From NCBI GenBank assembly GCA_946406115.1, contig OX291545.1, forward strand, positions 16,134,001 through 16,198,000: DNA of 64,000 nt. The letters run 5' to 3'. The notes below the pieces were generated by a model. It searched no databases. It worked only from the letters and a program-made list of their open reading frames with translations, and had not been told where the DNA came from. How positions within the stretch are numbered: the stretch's first letter is position 1; the number at the start of each line of letters is the position of its first letter. Source of the DNA: Apoda limacodes (taxonomy: Eukaryota > Arthropoda > Insecta > Lepidoptera > Limacodidae). The translations under genes were made by a program, and so were the position numbers. This document shows, piece after piece, positions 12,928-22,565 of the stretch.

Positions 12928-13200
12928 ACTAGCTTTCTCCCGCGGCTCCTCACGCGCTGAATTCGGTTATAAGCGTAAAATTCAAATTTCTTAATTATAG
13001 TAATAAGATTGATATATCAAGCTACAGTTTGTCCATGTAAATTTTGGTTAATCCTGCGGTAAAATATGAATTTTCCTTAAAAAAAATGAGGAATATGCTC
13101 TTTTCCTGCTATTTAACTATATCTCTGCTAAATTTCATTTCAATTGGATGCCCCATATTAATTGTATGGATTTGCAATGTTTTTACAAAGTTAAAGTAAT
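12928..13200 (+). mobile_element. Family A dispersed repeat, diverged
   Basis: Opens ctagctttctcccgcggctc. It continues with 'gaattcggttataagcgta', a 'gatatatcaagctacag' segment and 'aaatttcatttcaattgga', all family A landmarks in order. The usual end is lost. Confidence 0.65.
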
Positions 13201-14145
13201 TTAAAAGTTTAGCTCTTGCTTTTACAGCTTTTATTAAAGAAATTTCACGTTTAATCAATAAAAAATCTCCCTCAGTTTCAATACCTAAACTTTATCAACA
13301 AAAAAAATTCCATTAAACTAATTGTAATAATCTATATTTTATTAAATACTTATAAACACTTACCAATACAGTATATATCTTTCTCTATCTTATAAATAAA
13401 TTGGCATAAAAGATAGAATACTAAAGAATATAACGATGACGACGTCATTAACTTCGATTGAGGTTTAAATTATCATTACTTGAAAAGAACAAAGGATTTT
13501 TTGCTGTTGAAAATTTGACAATATAAAAGCTTTGTGGCACAAAGTAGTAGGTATGTACAAGAGTAGGTAGGAAGTAGTACTTCAATCTTCTAATACTGAC
13601 GTTCAAGCAAGTATATATATATTATTGTTTTTGTTTTGAGTAGATTAGGGCTTACAAAATAATGTCCTCGCACCTATTATTAACCAATTCAACGATTTTT
13701 TGTTAATCATATATTTTTTGTTTCATTCGAGAACAATAAAATCAATCAACTGTAAGTACCAACCCATAACACAAAGATACATAAGCTTCGCTCGAAGAAC
13801 AAACTTAAGTAAAGGTTATGCGTTTAAGTATAAAACAACAAAATAAAAAACAAATATACCATATAATAAAAAAAAACCTTAAAGAAATAAAAACGCAGGA
13901 AAGTTTATTTGCTTCCGTGCTTTTTAAGACGGCAATCAAGACCTTCTAGCGTTCATTACTGCAGGAATGTCTGACTGAAGCTTTACTAATGTTCAGGCAA
14001 AAAATATGAGACAAAGTAGAACTCTATTTATAAAAGTGTCTGTTTCGCTCTGTAAGCTTCAAGAAAACAAAATACATACATATGCTACTTTTAATTTTAA
14101 ACAAAAATCGAGGAGCATGAGTGCAAAAATCGATGCTTTAAAAAG
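13201..14145. other. AT-rich stretch, nothing recognised
   Basis: Includes a small palindrome atgacgacgtcat near 13436 that I consider chance. No supported feature. Confidence 0.5.
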
Positions 14146-14147
14146 TG

Positions 14148-14272
14148 GTATAGTTCGCGGCACGTAAGTGGAACCAAAATGGCGTTCGTCTGCGCAGGTA
14201 CAGTACGGACAAATGTATTTACGAACCAAAAATGAGTTACTTAGGTTCATCTTACGTGCCGCAATTTATACT
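14148..14272. mobile_element. MITE, family M1, copy 1
   Basis: Terminal arms gcggcacgtaag (from 14157) and cttacgtgccgc (to 14262) are inverted repeats of about 19 bases with two mismatches, extending more weakly outward to gtata/tatac. The interior has gtacggacaaatgta and acgaaccaaaaatg, shared with a second copy at 30085-30205. The open frames over it are incidental. Confidence 0.6.
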
Positions 14273-14274
14273 AG

Positions 14275-14660
14275 GTTTTATTTAATTTATGACCTTGCGT
14301 TGAAGATGTCGACTTTCACAAAAAATATACTTTCACTAAGGTGTGTCACCGCACTAGGGTTTAATCTTTATACTAACTCTATTAGTTTGGTCCGCCTTTC
14401 AATAGACTATAAATATCTTTTTATCATCTCTTCCGGCTGGGATTATATTTTTGTCTATCTGTTTATCTGTCCGACCTTTGATGGTTTTTACATTTTAGAC
14501 GGAAGTAGGTAGAAGTCTAAAAAGGGGTGGCCATACAAGAAACGAGTTTCTGTATTTTTTACCTAATCATATAAACAGTATACATACAAGCTTCAAACTT
14601 GAAACCGATTTTAGTGTGAAACAAATAATAAATACTAGTCGTGGCTTGTGTATTCTGTGG
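14275..14660. other. AT-rich stretch, nothing recognised
   Basis: The open frame 14168-14512 is anonymous. Nothing else seen. Confidence 0.5.
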
Positions 14661-14663
14661 TGT

Positions 14664-14712
14664 TACGGAACCCTCGATGCACGAGTCCGACATACTCTTG
14701 GCCAGTTTCTTA
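14664..14712 (-). mobile_element. Head fragment of ggccaagtgcgagtc SINE-like family
   Basis: On the minus strand: tggccaagag, tcggactcgtgcatcgaggg, then ttccgtaac. Same family head as at 3002, 28995 and 34031; truncated. Confidence 0.6.
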
Positions 14713-14864
14713 AACGATATCGTAAACACCTATTGTGAGCTCATATAATTTACTTAGTGTTATATGGGACACCTCATCATCCAACATATTTATCACAAAT
14801 AATAATAATGAAGTATTCTTGATCTGTTTAAATAGATGCTAATAATAAAAAATAATTAAACAAT

Positions 14865-14925
14865 TCTGGACATTACCACACAACGTCATCTGGTTCCAAA
14901 CTAAGCAAAGCTTGTACTACGGATC
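14865..14925 (-). mobile_element. 3' fragment of SINE family S2
   Basis: ggacattaccacacaacgtc, then atctggttccaaactaagca and aagct. This matches the 3' end of the full copy at 17700-17921 (ggacattacacacagcgccg, tctggccccaaagtaagca). Confidence 0.7.
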
Positions 14926-14972
14926 ATTGACAGTATACGGTTGCCAGATAATACAGTGTTATACTTATATAC

Positions 14973-15172
14973 TTTTGACGTGACAACGTCTTATAAATTG
15001 GTTTGCCGGGTGACACTTCAAGAAACTGCGTTACGCTCCGCTCACGTTATGCGCTCACAATGAGAGCGAGTGAGAGGCACGCGCCCGCCTAAGAGCGAGA
15101 GAGACAGACATAAAATCATTGTCACGTAAAACTTTCACCCGTATACCGACTTTACAGGCAACCAGTTTTTTT
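14973..15172 (+). mobile_element. 200-bp element, family N, copy 1
   Basis: CpG-rich element starting ttttgacgtgacaacgtc and ending ggcaaccagtttttt. It contains a purine/pyrimidine-asymmetric middle (gagagcgagtgagaggcacg, then taagagcgagagagacagac). The left end ttttgacgtgacaacg is echoed by inverted cattgtcacgtaaaa at 15117-15131, so it has imperfect internal inverted repeats like a non-autonomous DNA transposon. A copy at 54152-54350, opposite orientation, differs by about one substitution and one T-run length change by eye. No coding frame. Confidence 0.75.
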
Positions 15173-15174
15173 GT

Positions 15175-15935
15175 AAATAAATACATACTGTATAAAGAAA
15201 ATACCCAGACTCATGCTTGTAGAAATAGACTTAAAGACTGATAAGACGGGGACAGACAGACTTGATTTTAAATTTACTACTCGATATTATATTTTATTGG
15301 TGTTGAGGTACAGAACCATAATGTTATATACCATAAGTATGTTTTTTACGCGGTAAAAAATTTCAGTAGATTTAGAACAATACAGATAGCTTTTCAACAA
15401 TATAGCTTTCCCCATTAGATTAGGACCAGAAACTTAATGATAGGTTTACGGTAACAATTTGCCGCTCGTGCCAAGAGTAAGTCACATGTCACCCTGAATT
15501 CCGAAGTCAAGAAGAAGAGGGCAGACAATTTGGCAAACACACACTGACTCTTAACTACCACGTTATACATTAACAGTGCTTCTCAACCAATGAGAATTAT
15601 GTATGCTGTACTTTAATGATATAAAAAAAAAACCTATTCTAGTATTTTACTTTACCGCATTTAATCTTTTGCTAGTACAATTACGCCTGCGTAATTTCTG
15701 TTGATGTCCGTATTGAAGTGAAGTTACCTTTGTTTTTACACAATTTGCCAAACAAAAAGTTGAAATTAACTGTTTTAAACTAATATTTTCGTGGCGGTGC
15801 ATGGTTTGAAGGCCCGTTATATTTAATAATAAGGATATAAAATACTTTTTGTACGGATCGAGAGTTAACACGGGAATATATATCATTTGTAATGTACTTT
15901 TCCTCACGTAATAATGTGCTTACAATTGGCTTTAT
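15175..15935. other. AT-rich stretch, nothing recognised
   Basis: Contains an 86-codon minus-strand frame (15647-15907) with a basic C-terminal part and no motif I recognise. Not annotated as a gene. Confidence 0.45.
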
Positions 15936-15939
15936 CTGT

Positions 15940-16060
15940 GGCGCCGAGATAGGTTTATGGGCAGAGGAAGACCAATATAATACTTTTATCCCGATCTAAT
16001 GTTTTTTTGACTAAAATAGGAGTTTCCGCCGTTAAATCCGCGAGATTCGATTAGAAAGAA
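15940..16060 (-). mobile_element. Family A fragment
   Basis: 'ttttatcccgatc', 'ataggagtttccgccgttaa' and 'atccgcgagattcgatta' are the minus-strand form of the family A opening (compare 32150-32285, 'ttttatcccaatcg', 'gtttttccgcggatgaaac'). Confidence 0.55.
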
Positions 16061-17099
16061 ATATATCTCAAAACATGGAAATTAATAAGTTTCGTAAATT
16101 TTATACTCATTGAATCATTTATTCATGTAAATAAATATATTTATACATAATATGTCAAAACGTTATCGGTATTATTGGACGCAATTATGTCGTTCATTAG
16201 CGTCCTGAATGATAAGGATGGTAAAGTGACAGCTGTCAGTAGCAGGATGGTTATGTCATAGATTAGCAAATGAAAGCTTAATTGCGTAATAATACGTTTA
16301 TGATTGAAGTGACAAGTTGACACATTATGCACTTTTTATTAATGCAACTGATATTTGATAAATCAAAATGCTTTAAATAATGCTAAATTATCACTAAGTA
16401 CGGATTTAAAACAAACAGCACAAACATAGTCAAATGTCAAAATGTCTTTATTGTGAATAAAGTCTTAAGTATGTAGTACTAACAGCACAAATAATATTTA
16501 CATTTAAGGGTTCCGATATTTGAATATTTACGGTCACTTCTTGATCGTCTTCTTCGTAATGAGTACAAAATAACTCTTTTTCTTACCTGAGGCACAAATT
16601 ATATAATATTATACTAGTACCTAAATTAGAAAGCTATTTTCATTTTGAGGGTAAGAAAAGCCATTTTGTACTCCGTCCGTTCTATACTATTTCTACTACC
16701 TGAAAGTCAGATCCTAATTTATCATCACAAACAGTTTCAGAAAAAAACACTGTTTCCCCGCAAAATTGTAAATATTTCATAATGACCTTGCCCGTGGTGC
16801 GGCGCAATGTGGCCAGTATCATTTTAAAACTCTGACATAGGATTCTCCTTTGCTACGTGAATTAAAGACAAACATATAAACTCACATTCACATTTATAAC
16901 ATTAGTATAGATGCACAAGAAAGAAAACTGTCCTTACGGCTTACTTTTTATTACCTGGTTTCTGATTTAATAAAATTATTTAATAACCCTCTAGTCAATA
17001 ACTTAAACAACCTAGTAATATATGTAAATAATTATTTGCAACAGTCATTTTACTAAAATCTTAAGCGTAGCCAATCTATTTTTCGTTTACTAACCAAGT
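16061..17099. other. AT-rich stretch with a family A tail scrap
   Basis: Only 16883-16912 (catttataacattagtatag) is recognisable, as the end of a family A copy whose body is too decayed to trace. Nothing else seen. Confidence 0.45.
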
Positions 17100-17373
17100 C
17101 AAAACCAATTTCCACAATTATCCTCAAGGATTGAATGATAGAGTTTCCTCGTGCCAAACTAAAGGTCATCGGTCGGTAGGAAAATGATAAATGAGTGAGT
17201 AAAGAAACGAACAACGAATGTGGGAAATGTGCAAGGTCGAGCGATTGACGACGTTGGCCAAATTGCTAAAAGGGATCGTATGCCCAACAGATTACTTACG
17301 GACAATCCTACAACTTTATTCAACCTGCTTCTCGCACAATTTCAAGGGTCAATAGAAAATATTTCTTCTTTTG
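17100..17373 (+). repeat. 274-bp repeat, left member of inverted pair
   Basis: Matches the reverse complement of 21219-21492 over 274 bases with no gap and roughly 15 substitutions by eye. From 17220 to the end it holds an uninterrupted frame (reading GNVQGR, then GQIAKRDRMPNR, then FNLLLAQFQGS). That frame is also open in the other copy, although several substitutions change amino acids. Upstream of it both copies have in-frame stops. I do not recognise the protein. It may be a fragment of a transposon gene, a captured host exon or chance. No target-site duplication seen at either edge. Confidence 0.7.
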
Positions 17374-17695
17374 AAATAGATATCAAAAACTGGTCGTATT
17401 TTTATCAATAACTTTACGGTTAGAATATATCTGTGATTTTATTCAGTAGCTAGCTGCGCCTCACAGGTTTGTTCGCGGAAAATCTATTTCCTATCTAATG
17501 CTCCTCCTTTTGTGTCCTCCCGGCTATCCCTGCGCTATACTGTTGCTTTAAATATTTTATTCCAACTTAACTAACGAACTTACAAACTTTTTATTATTTT
17601 AACTTACAAACTCTTTATAATAATATGTAGACTAATTAATTTAAGCTAGCTTTGTTAATTGTACTTTATAGGTAAATGTACGAATAAATTAATAA
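17374..17695. other. AT-rich stretch, nothing recognised
   Basis: Lies inside the inverted pair. No supported feature. Confidence 0.45.
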
Positions 17696-17699
17696 ATAT

Positions 17700-17921
17700 T
17701 TTTGGACATTACACACAGCGCCGTCTGGCCCCAAAGTAAGCAAAGCTAGCTAGATAGTATCGTTATATTCTTTTGTAAATACAAACATATCATACATAAA
17801 TACACCCAGACTCTAGACAAACACAAAAATTTATCACATAAATATTTGTCCAGTGCGGGAATCGAACTCACACCCTATGCACATCAGCCAGCCACACAAC
17901 CAACTAGGCTATGAGGGAGTC
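17700..17921 (-). mobile_element. tRNA-derived SINE, family S2, near full length
   Basis: Minus strand: gactccctcatagcctagttgg head with an A-box-like tagttgg segment, then a B-box (gagttcgattcccgcactgg read in reverse at about 17853-17872). A 'ttgtgtttgtctagagtctg' body and a gtaatgtcc tail follow. About 220 bases. Other copies: 14865 (tail), 18749, 44565, 47553. Confidence 0.85.
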
Positions 17922-18745
17922 GAATGTAATATAAACCTATCGTTCCCATTGATAAACCATGGTTTTTTTTATATCATTCATTTTAAATGATTGCACAAAA
18001 AACTCGTTCTCAAAATATTTTATGTCACTTAATGTTTTACACACAATGGAAAATAATCTTTTTAAAGAAACCTTCGCTCTTACAGTCAGTTCAAACTTGA
18101 CAGCAAGCTTTTCTTTTCTACTATTTTTCGCGAAAATTTACTTGCAAGAAAATTAATGTTGTGTTTTGCAAACGAAGCTTAAAATACAGGAGCAATTCAT
18201 CTTTTCCTTTTACAATTCGTTCTGCTAAATTAGCACTCACTTATTCTAAGAAAGTCAGACTTTTATGTAATTTCTTGTCATTTGTAAAGGCATAAAACGG
18301 ATTTAACTGGAAAAGTAATTTATAAATAGATGTAAGCTGCTTGATACAGATATAAGTCATTCCTTATTTCTTGAAGAGAAATAAATTGTAAAGACCTCAT
18401 TTATGTTATTGATTTAACAACTGTCGTCTAAATGAGTTCCTGAAACCAAAGTTATTTAAAATTTCCACTTGTCCTATTTAAATAATTTAAATTACTTGTG
18501 ACGAATATTTAAAGCGTAGTCTGTTAAAATTCTAAATCTTATAAGGCAAAATCTCTTACTTATACTATCTGCTGGTAGAAGGTAGGTTTAATGAGTATTG
18601 TAGGTATTGTAATTTGTAGTTATATTCGTTTTTGAAATAATCTTTAAATAAAATTTCTAAATAATGTTACTGATTTCTTTGTGTTTCTAGTTAATGAAAA
18701 GAGCTTGTATTAAAAATAGAAACATACTTTAACAATAAATGATTG
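17922..18745. other. AT-rich stretch, nothing recognised
   Basis: No supported feature. The 65-codon frame at 17959-18156 is anonymous. Confidence 0.5.
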
Positions 18746-18748
18746 TTT

Positions 18749-18945
18749 CTCTCGCAGCCTAGTTGGGAGTTTGGCCGACTGCTGTGCAGAGGGTGTGGGT
18801 TTGTTTCCCGCACTGGACAAATATTAGTGTTTGTCTTGAGTCTGGGTGTATTTATGTATGATATGTATGTATTTACAAAAAAAATTATTATATATGTATT
18901 TGAGTCCGTTGTCCGTTACCCACAACACAAGCACTGCTTCAAAAT
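18749..18945 (+). mobile_element. SINE family S2, plus-strand copy
   Basis: ctctcgcagcctagttggga head, mutated B-box (gggtttgtttcccgc), 'ctggacaaatattagtgttt' body and 'gtgtatttatgtatgatatg'. The 3' end (ccgttacccacaacacaagc) differs from the 17.7-kb copy, so its tail is of a different subtype or replaced. Confidence 0.8.
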
Positions 18946-19445
18946 ATTCATTATTGATTATTCTGAATATAATAAACAATACATTGAAACTGAATTTTCA
19001 AACCTTCCCATAGCACTTTAGGAAGATTTTACTTGGCGTCATTCTTGAGCTTTCAAGATTTAAATTATAAATTCTTATTAACAAATATATTTTATGCAGC
19101 TAAAGGGTTCACGCATGAAGAGTTAACGACTCACTCTCTAACGATGTTTAATAGATCGTAACGGGCAAATGTCAAAAGAATTTCTTCGCCTTAGTGAATA
19201 AAATTGAATTGGAACTAATTCAATGTGACCTGCAAATATTTTACAACATAAACATTATGCTTAAAATGCGTTGGATGAAATAGAATAGTTACTTGATTCA
19301 ATGCTATATTATTTTTTGAGTTGTTTAATAATAATAAAAAAGCTAATTCAAGTTTCAAACATAAGATACAGCGTCATAAACACATGCATAACAAAATAGT
19401 CATACATCGTGAGGAAAGAACTGTTGTCACATCGTATTATTATAA
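18946..19445. other. AT-rich stretch, nothing recognised
   Basis: No supported feature. Confidence 0.5.
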
Positions 19446-19535
19446 CTTACTAGCGACCCGCCCCGGCTTAGCACGGGTGCAATGCTGATACTAAATAAGC
19501 TATAGAATGTCTTTATATACAACACAGTTTTTTTT

Positions 19536-20120
19536 TCATGAGACAATACAAACTTGTTTTCTTAAGAGGTTACTCTTGTAAGAGCGACATATAAATTGGC
19601 CATGTGAAAAATACTCAGCGCTCAAATCTAAGCATGTAACGTTGATAGTTTGACCCTGCAATTTATTAATTTTCATTGCAAAATATATCTTTACCGGAAA
19701 TTGTAGGCGTTTAAATTGGAATGGTAAATCCGATGGTAACAGAGGAATTCGGGGAACCAATACATCTTCTCCGATACCACATCCGGTGAGTATTATGCAC
19801 ACTTTTATGAAAGTTTTTAGTGATTTTACCAGCAAACGCGTGCCATTGCAAGTTTAGGTGAATTCAAGTTTCTTATTAAAGAGCAGGACAACCTACTTTC
19901 AACACCATTTTATGAGGAAAGAGTCCAGGCGGGTTCAAAGAATTAAGAAATTCTGTAGGAAAATGAACAGCTTCTTCCAAATCGAGTACAGTATCGACCG
20001 AGTAGTATATTTGCGTCGGCGCATCAATCTTTGAATGAATCAAGTTGTTACCTTATCTACTTGTTCGTTAGTTGGTGATAGAGATTTCGAACAGGACAGG
20101 ATCTTCTTATTTAACCGGTA
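19536..20120 (-). pseudogene. Helitron helicase C-terminal fragment (broken)
   Basis: The minus strand encodes the end of a PIF1-like helicase as found in Helitron RepHel proteins. The clearest stretch, 19536-19850, has CNGTRL, then GEDVLVPRIP, then LPFQFKRLQFPV, then the motif-VI-like INKLQGQT and a degraded SHGQ segment. Upstream (about 19860-20080), in shifted frames, come VDTVLDLEEAV, then FLNSLNPPG, then HKMVLKVG, the usual preceding helicase block. Stops and frame changes at about 19852-19875 break it. The Walker A region and everything N-terminal of it are missing. A dead relic, consistent in orientation and order with the Rep piece at 20137-20328. Confidence 0.85.
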
Positions 20121-20136
20121 ATTCAGCTGAAATAAC

Positions 20137-20328
20137 TCAACTGTCAATTTGATTTGGTCTTATTTTGTTCACTAACCACACCAGCACATGTACATGTGGC
20201 AAACCACGTTTCTGCCATTCTATAGTGTACATATGACAGCGCGGCGGACCGGACCGGCCCCCGGCCGGTACTGCCGCAACGGTTATGTGCGTGCATTTTA
20301 AATCTGTAATATCTTCGAAAATATTCAT
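20137..20328 (-). pseudogene. Helitron Rep (HUH) domain fragment
   Basis: The minus-strand frame includes EWQKRGLPHVHVLVWLVNKI, which matches the Helitron Rep domain around the HUH motif. The metal-binding H-x-H is visible as HVH. In an intact RepHel the Rep domain lies hundreds of residues upstream of the helicase C-terminus. Here the two are almost adjacent, so a large internal deletion has removed the catalytic tyrosine region and most of the helicase. The first part of the frame, before about residue 35, does not resemble Rep and may not belong to it. Confidence 0.85.
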
Positions 20329-20841
20329 TTAAATCACATGCTGTACAGGGCCATATTGATCTATATTAAATGCACAATGTATTTAAGGTTCTCAATTGGA
20401 TAAGGATTAATCCTGTATTGCTTAAATTATAATTAAAATCGCTTCGTAAATAAGCCATTATTTCTCGTGAAGAGTAAAGAATAAAAATGGTTATTGTGGG
20501 TTATCCCTAAGAGATAGACATATACCATTGCAGACTTTTTTGTAGACCTTTTTAAGGTGTACAATACTGTAGTAAATTATTTTGATCTATCTCATAAGGT
20601 TCAGCCAGCGTGTGCAATGTAAGCGCAAAAAATGTGTTTATTTACGACATTACATTAGAAACCTCTAAAATTATCAGTTTTCTCTAATATATTATGCATG
20701 TATTATACATATAAACCTTCCTCTTGAATCACTCTATCTATTAAAAAAACCGCATCAAAATCCGTTGCGTAGTTTTAAAGATCTAAGCATACATAGGGAC
20801 AGACAGCGGGAAGCGACTTTGTTTTATACTATGTAGTGATT

Positions 20842-21218
20842 ATACCCCGGGAGGCAGCCAATTTTAGACAATTTAAGTTTATAGAATAGTCCAAATCACG
20901 TCAAAATATTTTATAAGATTAGTACAAATGAAATACCTAAAAGTTAAAAGTTGCATTAGATTGCTATCATATAAAAACAAATGTTGTTAAATGGTACACA
21001 TCTGTTTTTATGATAGCTTTAGTATGTTTGTTTGCCACACCAGTCAGTGGCAGTCTATTCCTTAATACAAACCTCATATTGTTTTATTCTATTCTATCAA
21101 GAATTATGATCTTATACTATATTGTCTGACTTACTTTTTAAAGTTTGCTTGGAACATATTGCCACCTTAGCCGAGATACACTGCTTTTGATGGCCTCATC
21201 TCCTGTCACATGATGACA
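20842..21218. other. AT-rich stretch, nothing recognised
   Basis: Between the family B repeat and the right member of the inverted pair. No supported feature. Confidence 0.45.
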
Positions 21219-21492
21219 CAAAAGAAGAAATATTTTCTATTGACCCTTGAAATTGTGCGAGAAGCAGGTTGAATAAAGTTCTACAGTTGTCCATAAGTAA
21301 TCTGTTGGGCATACGATCCCTTTTAGCAATTTGGCCAACGTCTTCAATCGGTCGACCTTGCACATTTCCCACATTCGTTGTTCGTTTATTTACTCACTCA
21401 TTTATCATTTTCTTACCGACCGGTGATCTTTATTTTGGCACGATGAAACTCTATCATTCAATCCTTGAGGATAATTGTAAAAATTGGTTTTG
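21219..21492 (-). repeat. 274-bp repeat, right member of inverted pair
   Basis: Reverse complement of 17100-17373, same length, about 95% identical by eye. The minus strand keeps an open frame equivalent to that in the left copy (with RPIEDV for RAIDDV and LLMDN for LLTDN). At the point where the left copy has cggtaggaaaa, this one has cggtaagaaaa, a sequence that would fit a 5' splice site. The intervening 3.8 kb holds two SINEs and the family B/Helitron repeat. Confidence 0.7.
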
Positions 21493-21639
21493 CTTTCCAC
21501 CACATTATGATGTAGTTTTGTATCCAGTCACTGCGTACCCCCTTCTGTGGCTACAAACCGTAAAGATTGTAAATCTACATACCTACATTCATACATACAT
21601 TCAACTACAAATTTAATACGTACTAAGATAACAACACAT

Positions 21640-22035
21640 TATACTCATTTTCTCAAACGTGCTACGATATGTGACCATATCTTGCACAAGTTTCTTTGGG
21701 ATGAAACATACTTGCAGAACAGTATCAGAGAGCGACCCGCAATGTTTTATATTTGACCGCTCGAGATTTCGGACACCAAAAAGAATGCACCATTAAATTA
21801 ATTTAAAAAAGAAATCGACATTTGAACGCGGCGAATTGGCAGTAAATTTACCTGAACTATTTTTATTATTTAATCTACAGTCGTTAATATAATTAGTTTT
21901 TTTACACGCATGTTTGAGAAATGCTTTTCTTGAAATACAAGCCTTGGCCACAAGTCAGCATAACTGAATTCACCGATACCCGGTTATGCTGCATTTGCGG
22001 GCCGCTGCAGTAATGTACAATTACGTGTGCTTATA
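21640..22035 (+). mobile_element. Unnamed repeat family U, copy 1 (core deleted)
   Basis: Matches the reverse complement of 53455-53912 in order: 'ctacgatatg' and 'gaccatatct', 'tctttgggat', 'agagagcgacccgcaatgtt', 'aaagaaatcgacatttgaac', 'ataattagtttttttacacg', 'gcgggccgc' and 'cagtaatgtac'. This copy lacks the very GC-rich central 90-100 bases of the other. No coding frame or family name recognised. Could be a solo LTR or a DNA transposon derivative. Confidence 0.65.
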
Positions 22036-22335
22036 AAAATGGAAATAAATGTAAGAACATGTCCACTCAAACACACCATATAATGTTCACCACTATTTTT
22101 TAAAAAACAGCAAAATTTGGTATTTTAAGTCGTTTATCAAGGTAAGGCTAATGCATGGGAAAACAATAACCTTCTGTTGTAGAGAAGGGCCAAGACGAAG
22201 GTTCTCGTGATAACGAGGATTGACGAGAGTAAATGAAGTGCAAATGTCTGTCAGGACCAAGCGATGTAGCTTTAATTACTCTATCTGCATCGTTAGGAAA
22301 CACGGCCTAAGTTAATTAAAATATTTTGTGACGTT
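22036..22335. other. Nothing recognised
   Basis: No supported feature. Confidence 0.4.
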
Positions 22336-22400
22336 ACAACGTCTTACACCTCAACCTTAGAAGTTTTAGCCTGTTCCGGAAGCGAAGCGTCACGAAATTT

Positions 22401-22565
22401 AGCTGAACGGTTCGCGGCCATTTATTTCGAAAAACCGCAGCTAAGAGCAAATCGGGTCATGCTTATAGATTACGGTTCCGTTGCCATTACTACAGTATTT
22501 AAATTAAGCTAAACGGTTCGCGGCCATTTATTTTGAAAAACCGCGAATAAGAGCATATCGGTTCA
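22401..22565 (+). repeat. Imperfect direct repeat, 106-bp spacing
   Basis: Two copies of a 55-base segment: agctgaacggttcgcggcca at 22401 and agctaaacggttcgcggcca at 22507, each followed by tttattt-gaaaaaccgc and a 'taagagca-atcgg' segment. Probably two partial units of a dispersed repeat. A related gtgacgttacaacgtctta word lies just upstream at 22328. Confidence 0.6.

Larger units (their letters stand above)
19450..20841 (+). mobile_element. Family B repeat carrying a deleted Helitron
   Basis: The left edge ctagcgacccgccccggctt, then 'gcacgggtgcaatgctgata', and the right edge 'atccgttgcgtagttttaaa', then 'ttgttttatactatgtagtg', are the two ends of a repeat common in Lepidoptera. Between them, on the minus strand, lie Helitron helicase and Rep remnants (separate entries). 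The outer sequence could be the Helitron's own non-coding part or an older repeat into which the Helitron inserted. I cannot decide without a consensus. Confidence 0.7.

Noticed and set aside
13434..13447. Palindrome gatgacgacgtcat as a regulatory (CRE-like) site
   Set aside because: A single short word with no nearby gene or promoter to support a role.
14168..14512. 114-codon open frame as a possible gene
   Set aside because: It begins inside the M1 MITE and continues into anonymous DNA. No motif.
21269..21616. 115-codon open frame as a possible gene
   Set aside because: It runs across the right 274-bp repeat on the opposite strand to the shared frame and into unrelated sequence, so it is a chance frame.
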